A DNA stretch of 64,000 bases. Source: Streptomyces tauricus (GTDB lineage Bacteria > Actinomycetota > Actinomycetes > Streptomycetales > Streptomycetaceae). The notes under the pieces are model-generated. The model ran no database searches, was not told the DNA's origin, and worked only from the letters and a program-made list of their open reading frames with translations. A program made the translations under genes and the position numbers. This document shows, piece by piece, positions 1 to 8,759 of the stretch. Location: contig NZ_BMVY01000012.1 in the NCBI RefSeq assembly GCF_014650955.1, positions 124,001 through 188,000 of the forward strand. The letters run 5' to 3'. How positions within the stretch are numbered: the stretch's first letter is position 1; every line of letters begins with the position of its first letter.

Positions 1-1075
1 CCAGTCCGGCCAGTGCCTCCCGGTGGCTGCCCGCCGTCCCGTACGCGATCGAGTCGGCCTTGGCCCGCTTCAGATACAGGTGCACCGGGTGCTCCCAGGT
101 CATGCCGATACCGGCGTGCAACTGGAGCGCCTCCTCGGCGGCGTGGACGGCGACGGGTGCCGCGTACGCCTGGGCGAGGGCGACCGCCACGTCCGCGTCC
201 GCGCTCCCACCGGCCAGCGCGTCGGCCGCGTTGCGGGCCGCGGCACGTGTGTGGACGGTCTCCAGCCAGAGCTGGGCGAGCCGGTGCTTGAGCGCCTGGA
301 AGCCGCCGACCGGGCGGTTGAACTGCTTGCGCTCCTTCAGATAGCGCACGGTCTCCGTCAACGACCATTCGGCCAGGCCGAGTTGTTCGGAGGCGAGCAG
401 TCCGGCGCCGGCCCGCAGGGCACGTCGTACGGCGGGGGCGGCGTCGCCGATCCGGCGCGCGTCCGCTCCGTCGAGGACGACCTTCGCGACCGGCCGGGTC
501 AGGTCCAGGGACACCTGCGCGGTGACGGTCACGGCGTCCGCGTCGACGGCGTACAGGCCGCCGTCCTCGGCGGGGACGAGCAGCACGTCGGCGGCGGCGG
601 CGTCCGCGATGCCGGTCAACTCGCCGTGCAGGGCGCCGCCTTCGACGCGTACGGTCCGGTGGGCGCCGCCGGGGGCGATGTTCAGGGCGACGGCGAGGGC
701 GCCGATACGGCGGCCGGACGCCAGCTCGGCGAGGAGGTCGTCGGCGTCGCACGCCAGCAGGGCCTCGGTGGCGACGACCGCGCTCGTCAGATACGGCACC
801 GGGGCGACCGCGCGGCCCAACTCCTCCAGTACGACGGCGGCTTCGCGGTGCGTGGCGCCCTGTCCGCCGAGCGCTTCGGGCACCAGCAGGCCCGCGAGGC
901 CCATGCCCTCGGCGAGGGCCTTCCACGCCTCACGGTCGTGCGGCGCGCCGGACTCCGTGCGGGCGATCACGTCGGCCGGGTCGCAGTGGTCGGCGAGCAG
1001 GTCGCGGACGGCGGCGCGCAGCGCCTCTTCCTCCTCCGAGTACAGCAGGTCGGGCTGGGCGCTCTGCGTGGTCAT
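1..1075 (-). CDS. acyl-CoA dehydrogenase, partial (C-terminus beyond left edge)
   Basis: The reading frame is open from the ATG at 1075 to the window edge, about 358 codons, with the stop outside. The product begins MTTQSAQPDLLYSEEEEALR, an acyl-CoA dehydrogenase N-terminal helical start. Further on it reads QLGLAEWSLTETVRYLKERK, then QFNRPVGGFQALKHRLAQ, then MTWEHPVHLYLKRAK. These are the flavin-binding and C-terminal helical landmarks of the family. The start overlaps the stop of the next dehydrogenase as ATGA (1072-1075), so the two are translationally coupled. The WEHPVHLYLKR ending, without a visible EGTxE catalytic glutamate, resembles the second subunit of heteromeric actinobacterial acyl-CoA dehydrogenases. 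The protein probably oxidises an acyl-CoA side chain together with its partner; the substrate is not readable from sequence. Confidence 0.9.
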   Translation of the reverse strand, partial: MTTQSAQPDLLYSEEEEALRAAVRDLLADHCDPADVIARTESGAPHDREAWKALAEGMGLAGLLVPEALGGQGATHREAAVVLEELGRAVAPVPYLTSAVVATEALLACDADDLLAELASGRRIGALAVALNIAPGGAHRTVRVEGGALHGELTGIADAAAADVLLVPAEDGGLYAVDADAVTVTAQVSLDLTRPVAKVVLDGADARRIGDAAPAVRRALRAGAGLLASEQLGLAEWSLTETVRYLKERKQFNRPVGGFQALKHRLAQLWLETVHTRAAARNAADALAGGSADADVAVALAQAYAAPVAVHAAEEALQLHAGIGMTWEHPVHLYLKRAKADSIAYGTAGSHREALAGL

Positions 1076-2283
1076 CGGGCGAGGTCCTTCCAGGCGACGT
1101 CCTTGTCGGTGCGCGGCTCGGAGGGCAGGCCCAGCACGCGTTCGGCGACGATGTTCAGCAGGACCTCGTTGGTCCCGCCCTCGATGCTGTTGCCCTTGGA
1201 GCGGAGATAGCGGTAGCCGGCGTCACGGCCGGTGAAGTCGACCTTGTCGGGGCGGCGCATCGTCCAGTCGTCGTACAACAGGCCCTCCTCACCGAGGAGT
1301 TCGACCTCCAGGCCGCTGATCTCCTGGTTGAGGCGGGCGAACGCGAGTTTCATGCCGGAGCCCTCGGGGCCCGGCTGTCCCGCGACCATCTGCTGACGCA
1401 GGCGTTCGCCGGTGAGGCGCGCGACCTCGGCCTCGACCCACAGCTTCAGCAGGCGCTGGTGCAGGTCGTGGGTGCGCAGGTCGGGGCGTTCGCGCCAGGT
1501 CTTGGAGACGGGGCCGATCATCCCGCCCTCGCGGGGGATGCGCATGCCGCCGATGGAGACCCGCTCGTTCATGAGGGTGGTCTGCGCGACCCGCCAGCCG
1601 TCGCCGACCTCGCCGAGGCGGTGTGCGTCGGGGATGCGGACGTCGGTGAGGAACACCTCGTTGAACTCGGCCTCGCCGGTGATCTGGCGCAGCGGCCGCA
1701 CCTCGACCCCGGGGTCGGTCATGTCGCAGACGAAGTAGGTGATGCCGCGGTGCTTGGGCGCGTCCGGGTCGGTGCGGGCGATGAGGATGGCCCAGCGGGC
1801 GAGGTGGGCGCTGGACGTCCACACCTTCTGGCCGTTGACCACCCAGTCTCCCCCACCCTCGCGAACCGCGCGGGTGCCCAGCGCCGCGAGGTCGGAGCCG
1901 GCGCCCGGTTCGCTGAACAGCTGGCACCAGACCTCCTCGCCGACCCACAGGGGCCGCAGGAAGCGGTTCTTCTGCTCCTCGGTGCCGTAGCCGAGGATCG
2001 TCGGGGCGGCCATGCCGAGGCCGATGCCGATGCGCCGCGGGTCGTTGTCGGGAGCGCCCGCGGCCTCCAGTTCGGTGTCGACGACGGCCTGGAGGGAGCG
2101 CGGCGCGCCGAGGCCGCCGAGCCCTTCGGGGTAGTGCACCCAGGCGAGTCCGGCGTCGAAGCGGGCCTTGAGGAAGTCCGTCCGGTCCGTGCGGTCGACC
2201 GGGTGGGCGGCCAGCAGCTCCTGGGTGCGGCGGCGCAGTTCGGCGGCGTCGACCGGCCCGCCCCCGTTCGCGGCGTCGGTCAT
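1072..2283 (-). CDS. acyl-CoA dehydrogenase, catalytic-type subunit
   Basis: A 403-residue FAD enzyme for alpha,beta-dehydrogenation of an acyl-CoA thioester. Visible landmarks are WCQLFSEPGAGSDLAALGTR (flavin and substrate loop), VVNGQKVWTSSAHLARWAIL and the C-terminal SIEGGTNEVLLN, whose Glu368 sits where the catalytic base is expected. It is the middle gene of a minus-strand operon. It overlaps the upstream oxidoreductase by ATGA (2280-2283) and the downstream dehydrogenase by ATGA (1072-1075). The tight coupling with a second dehydrogenase that lacks this motif suggests a heteromeric enzyme, as known for FadE/ChsE pairs of actinobacteria (inference). The substrate is unknown; a branched, cyclic or sterol-derived acyl-CoA is possible. 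Confidence 0.93.
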   Translation of the reverse strand: MTDAANGGGPVDAAELRRRTQELLAAHPVDRTDRTDFLKARFDAGLAWVHYPEGLGGLGAPRSLQAVVDTELEAAGAPDNDPRRIGIGLGMAAPTILGYGTEEQKNRFLRPLWVGEEVWCQLFSEPGAGSDLAALGTRAVREGGGDWVVNGQKVWTSSAHLARWAILIARTDPDAPKHRGITYFVCDMTDPGVEVRPLRQITGEAEFNEVFLTDVRIPDAHRLGEVGDGWRVAQTTLMNERVSIGGMRIPREGGMIGPVSKTWRERPDLRTHDLHQRLLKLWVEAEVARLTGERLRQQMVAGQPGPEGSGMKLAFARLNQEISGLEVELLGEEGLLYDDWTMRRPDKVDFTGRDAGYRYLRSKGNSIEGGTNEVLLNIVAERVLGLPSEPRTDKDVAWKDLAR

Positions 2284-3299
2284 GCGACGGCTCCGTTCTC
2301 GTCCGTGTCCGTGTCCGTGTCCGTGTCCGTAAGGGTGGTGGTGAGGGAGGGCAGCACGGCGACCCGGCCCGTGGTGACGCCGTCGGCGACCCGCTGGACG
2401 GCGTCGGCCGCGCCGTCCAGCGGCACGCGCTCGCTGACGAGCGGCCTGATCGCCCCTCGGGCGGCCAGCTCGGTGAGCTGCTCGTGGCAGCGCAGGACCA
2501 GCTTCGGGTCCTTGGTGTTGTAGAGACCCCAGTGCAGGCCGAGGATCGAGTAGTTCTTCACCAGGGCGTGGTTGAGCCCCGGGCTGGGGATCGTGCCGCT
2601 CGCGAAGCCGACGACCACGATCCGGCCCTCGAAGGCGACGACCTTGGTGGACTGGGTGTAGGCGTCACCGCCGACGGGGTCGTAGATCACGTCGGCGCCC
2701 CGGCCGCCGGTGGCCTCCTTGACGGCGGCGACGACGTCCTCGGTGCGCCGGTCCACGACGACGTCGCAGCCCAGCTCACGGGCGACGGCGGCCTTGTCCG
2801 CACCGCCCACGACACCGATGACGGTCGCTCCCGCCGCCTTGCCGAGTTGCACGGCCGCGCTGCCGACCCCTCCTGCGGCAGCGTGGACGAGCAGGGTCTC
2901 GCCGGCCTCCAGACGGGCCCGCCGGTGCAGGCCGAACCAGCCCGTCTGGTAGCCGATGTGCAGGGCGGCCGCCTCGGCGTCGTCCAGCGCCTCGGGTGCG
3001 GGCAGCAGGGCCGCGGCGTCCGCGACGGCGTACTCGGCGAAGCCGCCGTACGGCAGTGCGGGGTTGGCCATGACCCGCCGGCCGTCCTCGGTCTCGCCGC
3101 AGATCTCCACCCCGGGCGTGAACGGCATCGGCGGCCTGACCTGGTACTGCCCGCGGCACATCAGGGCGTCCGGGAAGTTGATGTTCGCCGCGCGCACCTT
3201 GAGCAGGACCTGGCCGTCACCGGGGACGGGCCGCTCCACCTCCGCCAGCCGCATCACCTCGCCCGGCTCACCGATCTCGTGCACTTGCCATGCCTGCAT
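2280..3299 (-). CDS. NADPH:quinone oxidoreductase-like MDR protein
   Basis: A 339-residue medium-chain dehydrogenase/reductase of the zinc-free quinone reductase/enoyl reductase branch. The N-terminal GroES-like half includes NINFPDALMCRGQYQ. The Rossmann half has HAAAGGVGSAAVQLGKAAG at about 139-157 for NADPH, then GGRGADVIYDPVGGD. Zinc-ligand cysteines of alcohol dehydrogenases are absent. It is the first gene of the dehydrogenase operon, with a GGAGG ribosome site 6-8 bases before ATG 3299. The C-terminus is odd: TLTDTDTDTDTD is encoded by a perfect hexanucleotide repeat (gtccgt on the plus strand, about 2303-2330), probably recent slippage. It may reduce an unsaturated acyl or quinone intermediate of the same catabolic route (inference). 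Confidence 0.88.
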   Translation of the reverse strand: MQAWQVHEIGEPGEVMRLAEVERPVPGDGQVLLKVRAANINFPDALMCRGQYQVRPPMPFTPGVEICGETEDGRRVMANPALPYGGFAEYAVADAAALLPAPEALDDAEAAALHIGYQTGWFGLHRRARLEAGETLLVHAAAGGVGSAAVQLGKAAGATVIGVVGGADKAAVARELGCDVVVDRRTEDVVAAVKEATGGRGADVIYDPVGGDAYTQSTKVVAFEGRIVVVGFASGTIPSPGLNHALVKNYSILGLHWGLYNTKDPKLVLRCHEQLTELAARGAIRPLVSERVPLDGAADAVQRVADGVTTGRVAVLPSLTTTLTDTDTDTDTDENGAVA

Positions 3300-3348
3300 G
3301 CGGGGCCTCCACGGGACTGTGTCGGTAGCGGTTCGCGCCTCGGGGTCA

Positions 3349-3370
3349 ACCGCATACTAAGCGGTCGCTT
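3349..3370. promoter_or_regulatory. palindromic operator before the acyl-CoA dehydrogenase operon
   Basis: Two overlapping inverted repeats lie about 50-70 bases upstream of the first operon gene. ACCGC and GCGGT flank a 7-base gap (3349-3365), and AAGCG-GT-CGCTT spans 3359-3370. The size and symmetry suit a TetR-family repressor. No TetR gene adjoins this operon inside the window, so the regulator is unassigned. Confidence 0.5.
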
Positions 3371-3403
3371 GCCGATCAGGGAACCGGTAGGGACCGGTCG
3401 GCG

Positions 3404-4078
3404 TCAGTCGGCCCGGTCGCCACCGCGTTTCGGGCGCGCCCGGACGTGCATGCGCTCGCCCTGCCGGCCGAAGAGGCTCAGGAACTCCACCGGCCCCTCC
3501 CCCGTCGACCCGAACCAGTGGGGCACGCGTGTGTCGAACTCCGCGGCCTCCCCGGCCCCGAGTACGACGTCGTGCTCGCCGAGTACGAGGCGCAGCCGCC
3601 CGGAGAGCACGTACAGCCACTCGTAGCCCTCGTGGACGCGGGGCTCCGGCTCCTCCTTCCGCTTCGGCTCCAGCACCTTGTAGGCCTGGAGGCCGCCGGG
3701 CTGGCGGGTGAGCGGCCAGTGCGTACGGCCGTGCATGACGATCGGTTTGGCCGCCCTCACGCGCGGGTCGCCGACCTGCGGCGCTCCGACGAGCTCGTCG
3801 AGGGGCACCTGGTGGGCCCGCGCGATGGGCAGCAGCAGTTCCAGGCTGGGTTTGCGCAGTCCGGACTCCAGGCGGGAGAGGGTGCTCACGGAGATGCCGG
3901 TGGCGGTGGACAGGCCCGCGAGGGTGGCACCGCGCTCCTTGCGGACGCGGCGCAGCCGGGGGCCGACCTCGGCGAGGACACCTTCCGTGTCGCGGTCGCC
4001 CTGCTCCCCCGGGTCCCGCTCCCCGTGCTCCGCGTGCTCCCGGTGGTCTGCGTGGCCCCTGTGCCGCTGCTCGCTCAT
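3404..4078 (-). CDS. XRE-family regulator with C-terminal cupin domain
   Basis: A 224-residue regulator. A charged, His/Asp/Glu-rich leader of about 38 residues precedes a helix-turn-helix at about 41-95 (RLRRVRKERGATLAGLS, then ISVSTLSRLESGLRKPSLEL). A cupin_2 sensor domain follows at about 150-215 (HEGYEWLYVLSGRLRLVLG, then GEAAEFDTRVPHWFGSTGEG). Such proteins sense a small ligand through the cupin and repress or activate a neighbouring gene. It is divergent from the flavoprotein at 4156, the obvious target. A TTGACA-17-TGCAAT promoter places the transcript start at the ATG, so the mRNA is probably leaderless, and no ribosome site is seen before ATG 4078. Confidence 0.9.
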   Translation of the reverse strand: MSEQRHRGHADHREHAEHGERDPGEQGDRDTEGVLAEVGPRLRRVRKERGATLAGLSTATGISVSTLSRLESGLRKPSLELLLPIARAHQVPLDELVGAPQVGDPRVRAAKPIVMHGRTHWPLTRQPGGLQAYKVLEPKRKEEPEPRVHEGYEWLYVLSGRLRLVLGEHDVVLGAGEAAEFDTRVPHWFGSTGEGPVEFLSLFGRQGERMHVRARPKRGGDRAD

Positions 4079-4084
4079 GCCCTT

Positions 4085-4113
4085 ATTGCAGTTTCGGCAA
4101 AGCCATTTGTCAA
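4085..4113 (-). promoter_or_regulatory. sigma-70-type promoter of the XRE-cupin gene, leaderless, with dyads
   Basis: On the minus strand TTGACA (4113-4108), a 17-base spacer and TGCAAT (4090-4085) stand 6 bases before ATG 4078. The interval holds CATT-GACA-AATG and TTGC-7-GCAA dyads, which may be the binding site of the XRE regulator. This would make it autoregulated and in control of the divergent flavoprotein (inference). Confidence 0.6.
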
Positions 4114-4155
4114 TGCGGGGGCTGTGGCGCGACCTTCTCAGTGGAGGTGGTCACC

Positions 4156-5094
4156 ATGACCGATACATACGAAGTGGTCGTCGTCGGCGGGGGTGCGGCC
4201 GGACTGTCCGCGGCGCTCGTCCTGGGGCGCGCACGCCGGAGTGTGCTCGTGATCGACGGGGGCGAGCCGCGCAACGCGCCCGCCGCCCACATGCAGGGCT
4301 ATCTGACCCGGGACGGCATGTCACCAGCCGAGTTCCTGGCCGTGGGCCGCGAGGAGATCGCGCGGTACGGCGTCGAGCTGGTCCGGGACCTGGCGGTGGA
4401 CGTGGCGCGGGACGCGGACGGGGAGTTCGACGTGACGCTCGGCGGCGGACGCAGGGTGCACGGGCGCCGGCTGTTCGTCGCCACCGGCCTGGCGGACGAG
4501 CTGCCGGCGGTGCCGGGGGTCGCGGAGCGCTTCGGCCGGGACGTGCTGCACTGCCCGTACTGCCATGGCTGGGAGGTGCGGGACCAGGCCTTCGGCGTAC
4601 TCGCCACGACCCCGATGGGCGTACACCAGGCCCTGATGGTCTCCCAGTGGTCCAAGGACGTGACCCTTTTCCTGCACACGGTCGCGGAGGAGGAGCTGGC
4701 GGACGAGGATCTGCGCAGACTCGCGGCGGCCGGGGTCGCGGTGGTGCCCGGCGAGGTCGCGGGGCTCGACGTCGAGGACGACCGGCTCACGGCGGTCCGG
4801 CTGGCGGACGGCACGGCCCATGAGCGCTCGGTGCTGTTCGTGGCACCCCGGGCGGTCCCCCGTACCGGCCTGCTGGAACAGCTGGGCGCCGACCTCCAGG
4901 AGACCCCGTTCGGCTCGTACGCCGTGGTCGACGCGACGGGCCTGACCAGCGTGCCCGGCGTCTGGGCGGCGGGCAACGCGATCGGGTTCGGCGAGCAGGT
5001 CGTGAACGCGGCGAGCGGCGGCTACCGGGCGGGCGCCACGATCAACGGCGAACTGCTGTTCGCGGACCTGGACGCGGCGGTAGGCGTGCGGTGA
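4156..5094 (+). CDS. thioredoxin reductase-like FAD/NAD(P) oxidoreductase
   Basis: A 312-residue two-dinucleotide-domain flavoprotein. The FAD Rossmann motif GGGAAG is at 11-16. A redox CPYC motif is at 133-136 within HCPYCHGWE, and the C-terminal FAD contact is GVWAAGNAIGFGEQVVNAA. Canonical thioredoxin reductase has CATCDG. The CPYCHG form belongs to thioredoxin-reductase-like proteins that include dithiol oxidases, so reduction of thioredoxin itself is not assured. The start is ATG 4156, because GGAGG at 4143-4147 is 8 bases upstream; the GTG at 4141 would overlap that site. It is divergent from the XRE-cupin regulator, which probably controls it. Confidence 0.88.
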   Translation: MTDTYEVVVVGGGAAGLSAALVLGRARRSVLVIDGGEPRNAPAAHMQGYLTRDGMSPAEFLAVGREEIARYGVELVRDLAVDVARDADGEFDVTLGGGRRVHGRRLFVATGLADELPAVPGVAERFGRDVLHCPYCHGWEVRDQAFGVLATTPMGVHQALMVSQWSKDVTLFLHTVAEEELADEDLRRLAAAGVAVVPGEVAGLDVEDDRLTAVRLADGTAHERSVLFVAPRAVPRTGLLEQLGADLQETPFGSYAVVDATGLTSVPGVWAAGNAIGFGEQVVNAASGGYRAGATINGELLFADLDAAVGVR

Positions 5095-5196
5095 CGTGCG
5101 GTACGCGTGCAGTGACGTGCCCGTCGGGGTGGGCGGCGAGGGCCCGTCCAGGCTCGCCCAGGTGTAGACGGGGCGTCTCCGTAGCACCATGACTTC

Positions 5197-6753
5197 ATGC
5201 TGCTGTCCCGGCTCGCCAACGTGTCCCAGGAGGTCGCCGCCACCTCGGCGCGGTCCCGCAAGGTCGCTCTGCTCGCGGAGCTGTTCCGGGACGCGGAGGC
5301 GGACGACGTACCGATCGTCATCCCGTATCTGGCGGGCCGCCTGCCCCAGGGGCGGCTCGGTGTCGGCTGGAAGCTCCTCGGCACGTCCGTGCCGCCCGCC
5401 GGGGAGCCCACGCTGACCGTGCGGGAGGTGGACGGCCGCCTGACCGCTCTCGGCGCCGTCTCCGGCACCGGCTCGCAGGCCGAACGGGCGGGGCTCGTCG
5501 GGGAGTTGATGGGCGCGGCCACCGAGTCCGAGCAGAAGTTCCTGCGCGCGCTGATCGGCGGCGAGGTACGGCAGGGCGCCCTCGACGCCGTCGCCGTCGA
5601 AGGGCTCGCCCGGGCGACCGGCGCGCCCTCCGCCGACGTACGCAGGGCCGTGATGCTGGCGGGTTCGCTGCAGACCGTGGCCGAGCGGCTGCTCGCCGAC
5701 GGACCCGAGGCTCTGGAGGCGTTCCGGCTCACCGTCGGCCGGCCCGTCCTGCCGATGCTGGCGCACAGCGCACCCTCCGTCGCCGAGGCGCTCGACAAGC
5801 TCGGCGCCTGCGTGGTGGAGGAGAAGCTCGACGGCATCCGCGTCCAGGTGCACCGGGACGGCGACGAGGTACGCGTCCACACCCGCACCCTGGACGACAT
5901 CACCGACCGGCTGCCCGAGATCACCAGGGCCGCGAGGGAGTTGAAGGGCGAGCGTTTCATCCTGGACGGCGAGGTGATCGCGCTCGACGGGAACGGGCGG
6001 CCCCGGCCCTTCCAGGAGACCGCGGGCCGCGTCAGTTCCCGGGTGGACGTGGCGACCGCGGCCGAGGCCGTGCCCGTCTCCCCCGTCTTCTTCGACGCCC
6101 TGTCCGTGGACGGCCAGGATCTGCTGGACCTGCCGTTCGCCGACCGCCACGCGGAGCTGGCCCGGCTGGTCCCCGAACCGATGCGCGTACGGCGTCTCCT
6201 CGTGCCGGATCCCACCGACGAGGCGGCGCGGGCCGCCGCCGAGGAGTTCAGTACCGACACGCTCGCGCGCGGCCACGAGGGGGTCGTCCTCAAGTCACTG
6301 GACGCCCCCTACAGCGCGGGCCGGCGCGGCGCCTCCTGGCTGAAGGTCAAACCCGTCCACACGCTCGACCTGGTCGTGCTGGCCGCCGAGTGGGGCAGCG
6401 GGCGGCGCACCGGCAAACTCTCCAACCTGCATCTGGGCGCGCGCAGACCGGACGGCTCGTTCGCGATGCTGGGCAAGACGTTCAAGGGCCTCACCGACGT
6501 GATGCTGGCCTGGCAGACCGAGCGGCTCCAGGAACTCGCCGTCGACCCCGTCGAGGAGAGCGGCTATGTGGTGACGGTCCGTCCCGAGCTGGTCGTGGAG
6601 ATCGCGTACGACGGTCTGCAGCGTTCCACCCGCTACCCGGCGGGCGTCGCCCTGCGTTTCGCCCGGGTCGTGCGCTACCGCGAGGACAAGACACCCGCGG
6701 AGGCGGACACCGTCGAGACGGTGCTCGCCGCGCACCCGGGGGTCGCGTCATGA
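5197..6753 (+). CDS. ligB: ATP-dependent DNA ligase, LigB type
   Basis: A 518-residue ligase close in length to mycobacterial LigB. It seals DNA nicks by transferring AMP from ATP. Residues 1-180 form the N-terminal DNA-binding domain. The nucleotidyltransferase domain has the adenylation motif EKLDGIR with lysine 210, then RFILDGEVIAL and EGVVLKSLDAPY, followed by WLKVKP (motif V). The C-terminal OB fold is at about 390-500. The chromosome must also carry the essential NAD-dependent LigA elsewhere, so this is an accessory repair ligase. Its stop overlaps the Nudix start as ATGA, which suggests a shared transcript. Confidence 0.93.
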   Translation: MLLSRLANVSQEVAATSARSRKVALLAELFRDAEADDVPIVIPYLAGRLPQGRLGVGWKLLGTSVPPAGEPTLTVREVDGRLTALGAVSGTGSQAERAGLVGELMGAATESEQKFLRALIGGEVRQGALDAVAVEGLARATGAPSADVRRAVMLAGSLQTVAERLLADGPEALEAFRLTVGRPVLPMLAHSAPSVAEALDKLGACVVEEKLDGIRVQVHRDGDEVRVHTRTLDDITDRLPEITRAARELKGERFILDGEVIALDGNGRPRPFQETAGRVSSRVDVATAAEAVPVSPVFFDALSVDGQDLLDLPFADRHAELARLVPEPMRVRRLLVPDPTDEAARAAAEEFSTDTLARGHEGVVLKSLDAPYSAGRRGASWLKVKPVHTLDLVVLAAEWGSGRRTGKLSNLHLGARRPDGSFAMLGKTFKGLTDVMLAWQTERLQELAVDPVEESGYVVTVRPELVVEIAYDGLQRSTRYPAGVALRFARVVRYREDKTPAEADTVETVLAAHPGVAS

Positions 6754-7253
6754 CCCCGGCCGCCGCCGCGAGACGCAGCGCGGGTTTGCTCCTGTTCCGC
6801 CGCACCGACGGCACCGAGCAAGGCCATCACGGCGACGACGGCATCGAGGTGCTGCTCGGCCATATGGGCGGCCCGTTCTTCGCGCGGCGCGACGCCGGGG
6901 CGTGGACCGTGCCGAAGGGCGAGTACGAGCCCGACGAGCCGGCCTGGGACGCCGCCCGCCGCGAGTTCCAGGAGGAACTGGGCCTGCCACCGCCCGACGG
7001 CGAGCCCGTCCCCCTCGGCGAGGTCACCCAGACGAACGGCAAGATCGTCACGGTCTGGGCCGTCGAGGCGGACCTCGACCCGACGGCCGTGGTCCCCGGC
7101 ACCTTCACGATGGAGTGGCCCCGGGGCTCGGGCCAGGTCCAGGAGTTCCCGGAACTGGACCGGGTGGAGTGGCTGGACATGAACCGCGCCAGCGCGGTCC
7201 TGATCAAGGCCCAGGCGGAGTTCCTGGACCGCCTGGAACGGCATACGCGCTGA
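6750..7253 (+). CDS. Nudix hydrolase
   Basis: A 167-residue Nudix protein. A complete Nudix box runs from Gly57 to Leu79 (G-x5-E-x7-REF-QEELG), with the three glutamates for divalent metal in place. Family members hydrolyse nucleoside diphosphates linked to another moiety, such as oxidised NTPs, ADP-ribose or Ap4A; the substrate cannot be read here. The start ATG 6750 overlaps the ligase stop (ATGA). Pairing with a DNA ligase suggests a nucleotide-pool or repair role, for example removal of damaged or 5'-adenylated products (inference). Confidence 0.9.
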   Translation: MTPAAAARRSAGLLLFRRTDGTEQGHHGDDGIEVLLGHMGGPFFARRDAGAWTVPKGEYEPDEPAWDAARREFQEELGLPPPDGEPVPLGEVTQTNGKIVTVWAVEADLDPTAVVPGTFTMEWPRGSGQVQEFPELDRVEWLDMNRASAVLIKAQAEFLDRLERHTR

Positions 7254-7348
7254 CGAGAGGGGCACGCGCCCCGTCAGGGGACGCGGGGACCTGCGCGCCC
7301 GGCCCCCACGGACCCGCACCGGACACACAGCATCAGGAGGCCAGAAGA

Positions 7349-8734
7349 ATGCCCATCGCAACAGTGAACCCGGCAACAGGCGAAACCCTGCAGACCTACG
7401 ACGCCCTCGACGACAAGGAGATCGAACACCGCCTCGCCACCGCGGAGGCCGCGTTCCGAACGCACCGCACCACGTCGTACGAGGAACGCGCCCGTCTGAT
7501 GCACCGGGCGGCGGACCTCCTGGAGAGCGACGCGCCGGACATCGGCCGGACGATGACCATCGAGATGGGCAAGCCCGTCAAGCAGGCCCGCGCCGAGGCG
7601 GCGAAGTGCGCGAAGGCGATGCGCTGGTACGCCGACCACGCGGCGGAACTCCTCGCCGACGAGGAGGGCGCGAAGGCCGACGCGGAGGACTCCGGCGCCT
7701 CCCGCGTCCTCGTGCGCTACCGCCCGCTGGGCCCGGTCCTCGCCGTCATGCCGTGGAACTTCCCGCTCTGGCAGGTGATCCGCTTCGCCGCGCCCGCGCT
7801 GATGGCGGGCAACGTCGGGCTGCTCAAGCACGCCTCGAACGTCCCGCAGACCGCCCTCTACCTGGAGGACCTGTTCCGCCGGGCGGGCTTCGCGGAGGGC
7901 TGCTTCCAGACCCTGCTCGTCGGCTCGGACGCCATCGAGGACATCCTGCGCGACCCGCGGATCAAGGCGGCCACCCTGACCGGCAGCGAACCGGCCGGCC
8001 GCGCGGTCGCCTCGGTCGCCGGGGACGAGGTCAAGAAGACCGTCCTGGAGCTGGGCGGCAGCGACCCGTACGTGGTGATGCCGTCGGCCGACCTCGACAA
8101 GGCGGCGAAGACGGCGGTGACGGCCCGCGTGCAGAACAACGGGCAGTCCTGCATCGCCGCCAAGCGGTTCATCGTCCACACCGACGTCTTCGACGCCTTC
8201 GCCGAACGCTTCACCGAGGCCATGAAGGCCCTCACGGTGGGCGACCCGCTGGACGAGGGCTCGGACGTCGGCCCGATCGCCACCGAACAGGGCCGCGACG
8301 ACCTGACGGAACTCGTCGACGACGCCGTGGAGAGCGGCGCGACCGTGCTGTGCGGGGGTGAGCGTCCCGAAGGCGCCGGCTGGTACTACCCGCCGACCGT
8401 CCTCGCCGACATCACGCCCGAGATGCGTATCCACCACGAGGAGGCGTTCGGGCCCGTCGCCACGCTCTACCGCGCCGCCGACCTCGACGAGGCGGTGGCC
8501 ATCGCCAACGACACGCCGTTCGGGCTGAGTTCCAACGTCTGGACCCGCGACGAGGCCGAGACCGACCGTTTCGTACGGGATCTGGAGGCCGGCGGGGTCT
8601 TCTTCAACGGGATGACCGCGTCCCACCCGGCGTTCCCGTTCGGCGGGGTCAAGCGGTCCGGCTACGGGCGGGAGCTGTCGGGGCACGGAATCCGAGAGTT
8701 CTGCAACATCACCACCGTATGGCACGGAGCGTGA
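7349..8734 (+). CDS. NAD(P)-dependent aldehyde dehydrogenase, succinate-semialdehyde type
   Basis: A 461-residue ALDH, the shorter length typical of actinobacterial succinate-semialdehyde dehydrogenases annotated GabD. Cofactor and catalytic landmarks are MPWNFPLW (Asn137), LLKHASN (Lys160), LELGGSDP (Glu234 general base) and NNGQSCIA (nucleophile Cys268), ending FPFGGVKRSGYGRELS. It oxidises an aldehyde to the acid. Succinate semialdehyde is the usual substrate of close relatives, but no GABA transaminase is nearby to confirm it. AGGAGG at 7335-7340 fixes the start at ATG 7349. Confidence 0.9.
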   Translation: MPIATVNPATGETLQTYDALDDKEIEHRLATAEAAFRTHRTTSYEERARLMHRAADLLESDAPDIGRTMTIEMGKPVKQARAEAAKCAKAMRWYADHAAELLADEEGAKADAEDSGASRVLVRYRPLGPVLAVMPWNFPLWQVIRFAAPALMAGNVGLLKHASNVPQTALYLEDLFRRAGFAEGCFQTLLVGSDAIEDILRDPRIKAATLTGSEPAGRAVASVAGDEVKKTVLELGGSDPYVVMPSADLDKAAKTAVTARVQNNGQSCIAAKRFIVHTDVFDAFAERFTEAMKALTVGDPLDEGSDVGPIATEQGRDDLTELVDDAVESGATVLCGGERPEGAGWYYPPTVLADITPEMRIHHEEAFGPVATLYRAADLDEAVAIANDTPFGLSSNVWTRDEAETDRFVRDLEAGGVFFNGMTASHPAFPFGGVKRSGYGRELSGHGIREFCNITTVWHGA

Positions 8735-8759
8735 GCCTTCCGCGGCTACGATCCCCAGT

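Noticed and set aside
23..1210. Long plus-strand open frames opposite the acyl-CoA dehydrogenase genes
   Set aside because: They mirror GC-rich coding on the minus strand; the translations are Arg/Gly/Ala-rich without domains, while the minus strand gives clear acyl-CoA dehydrogenases.
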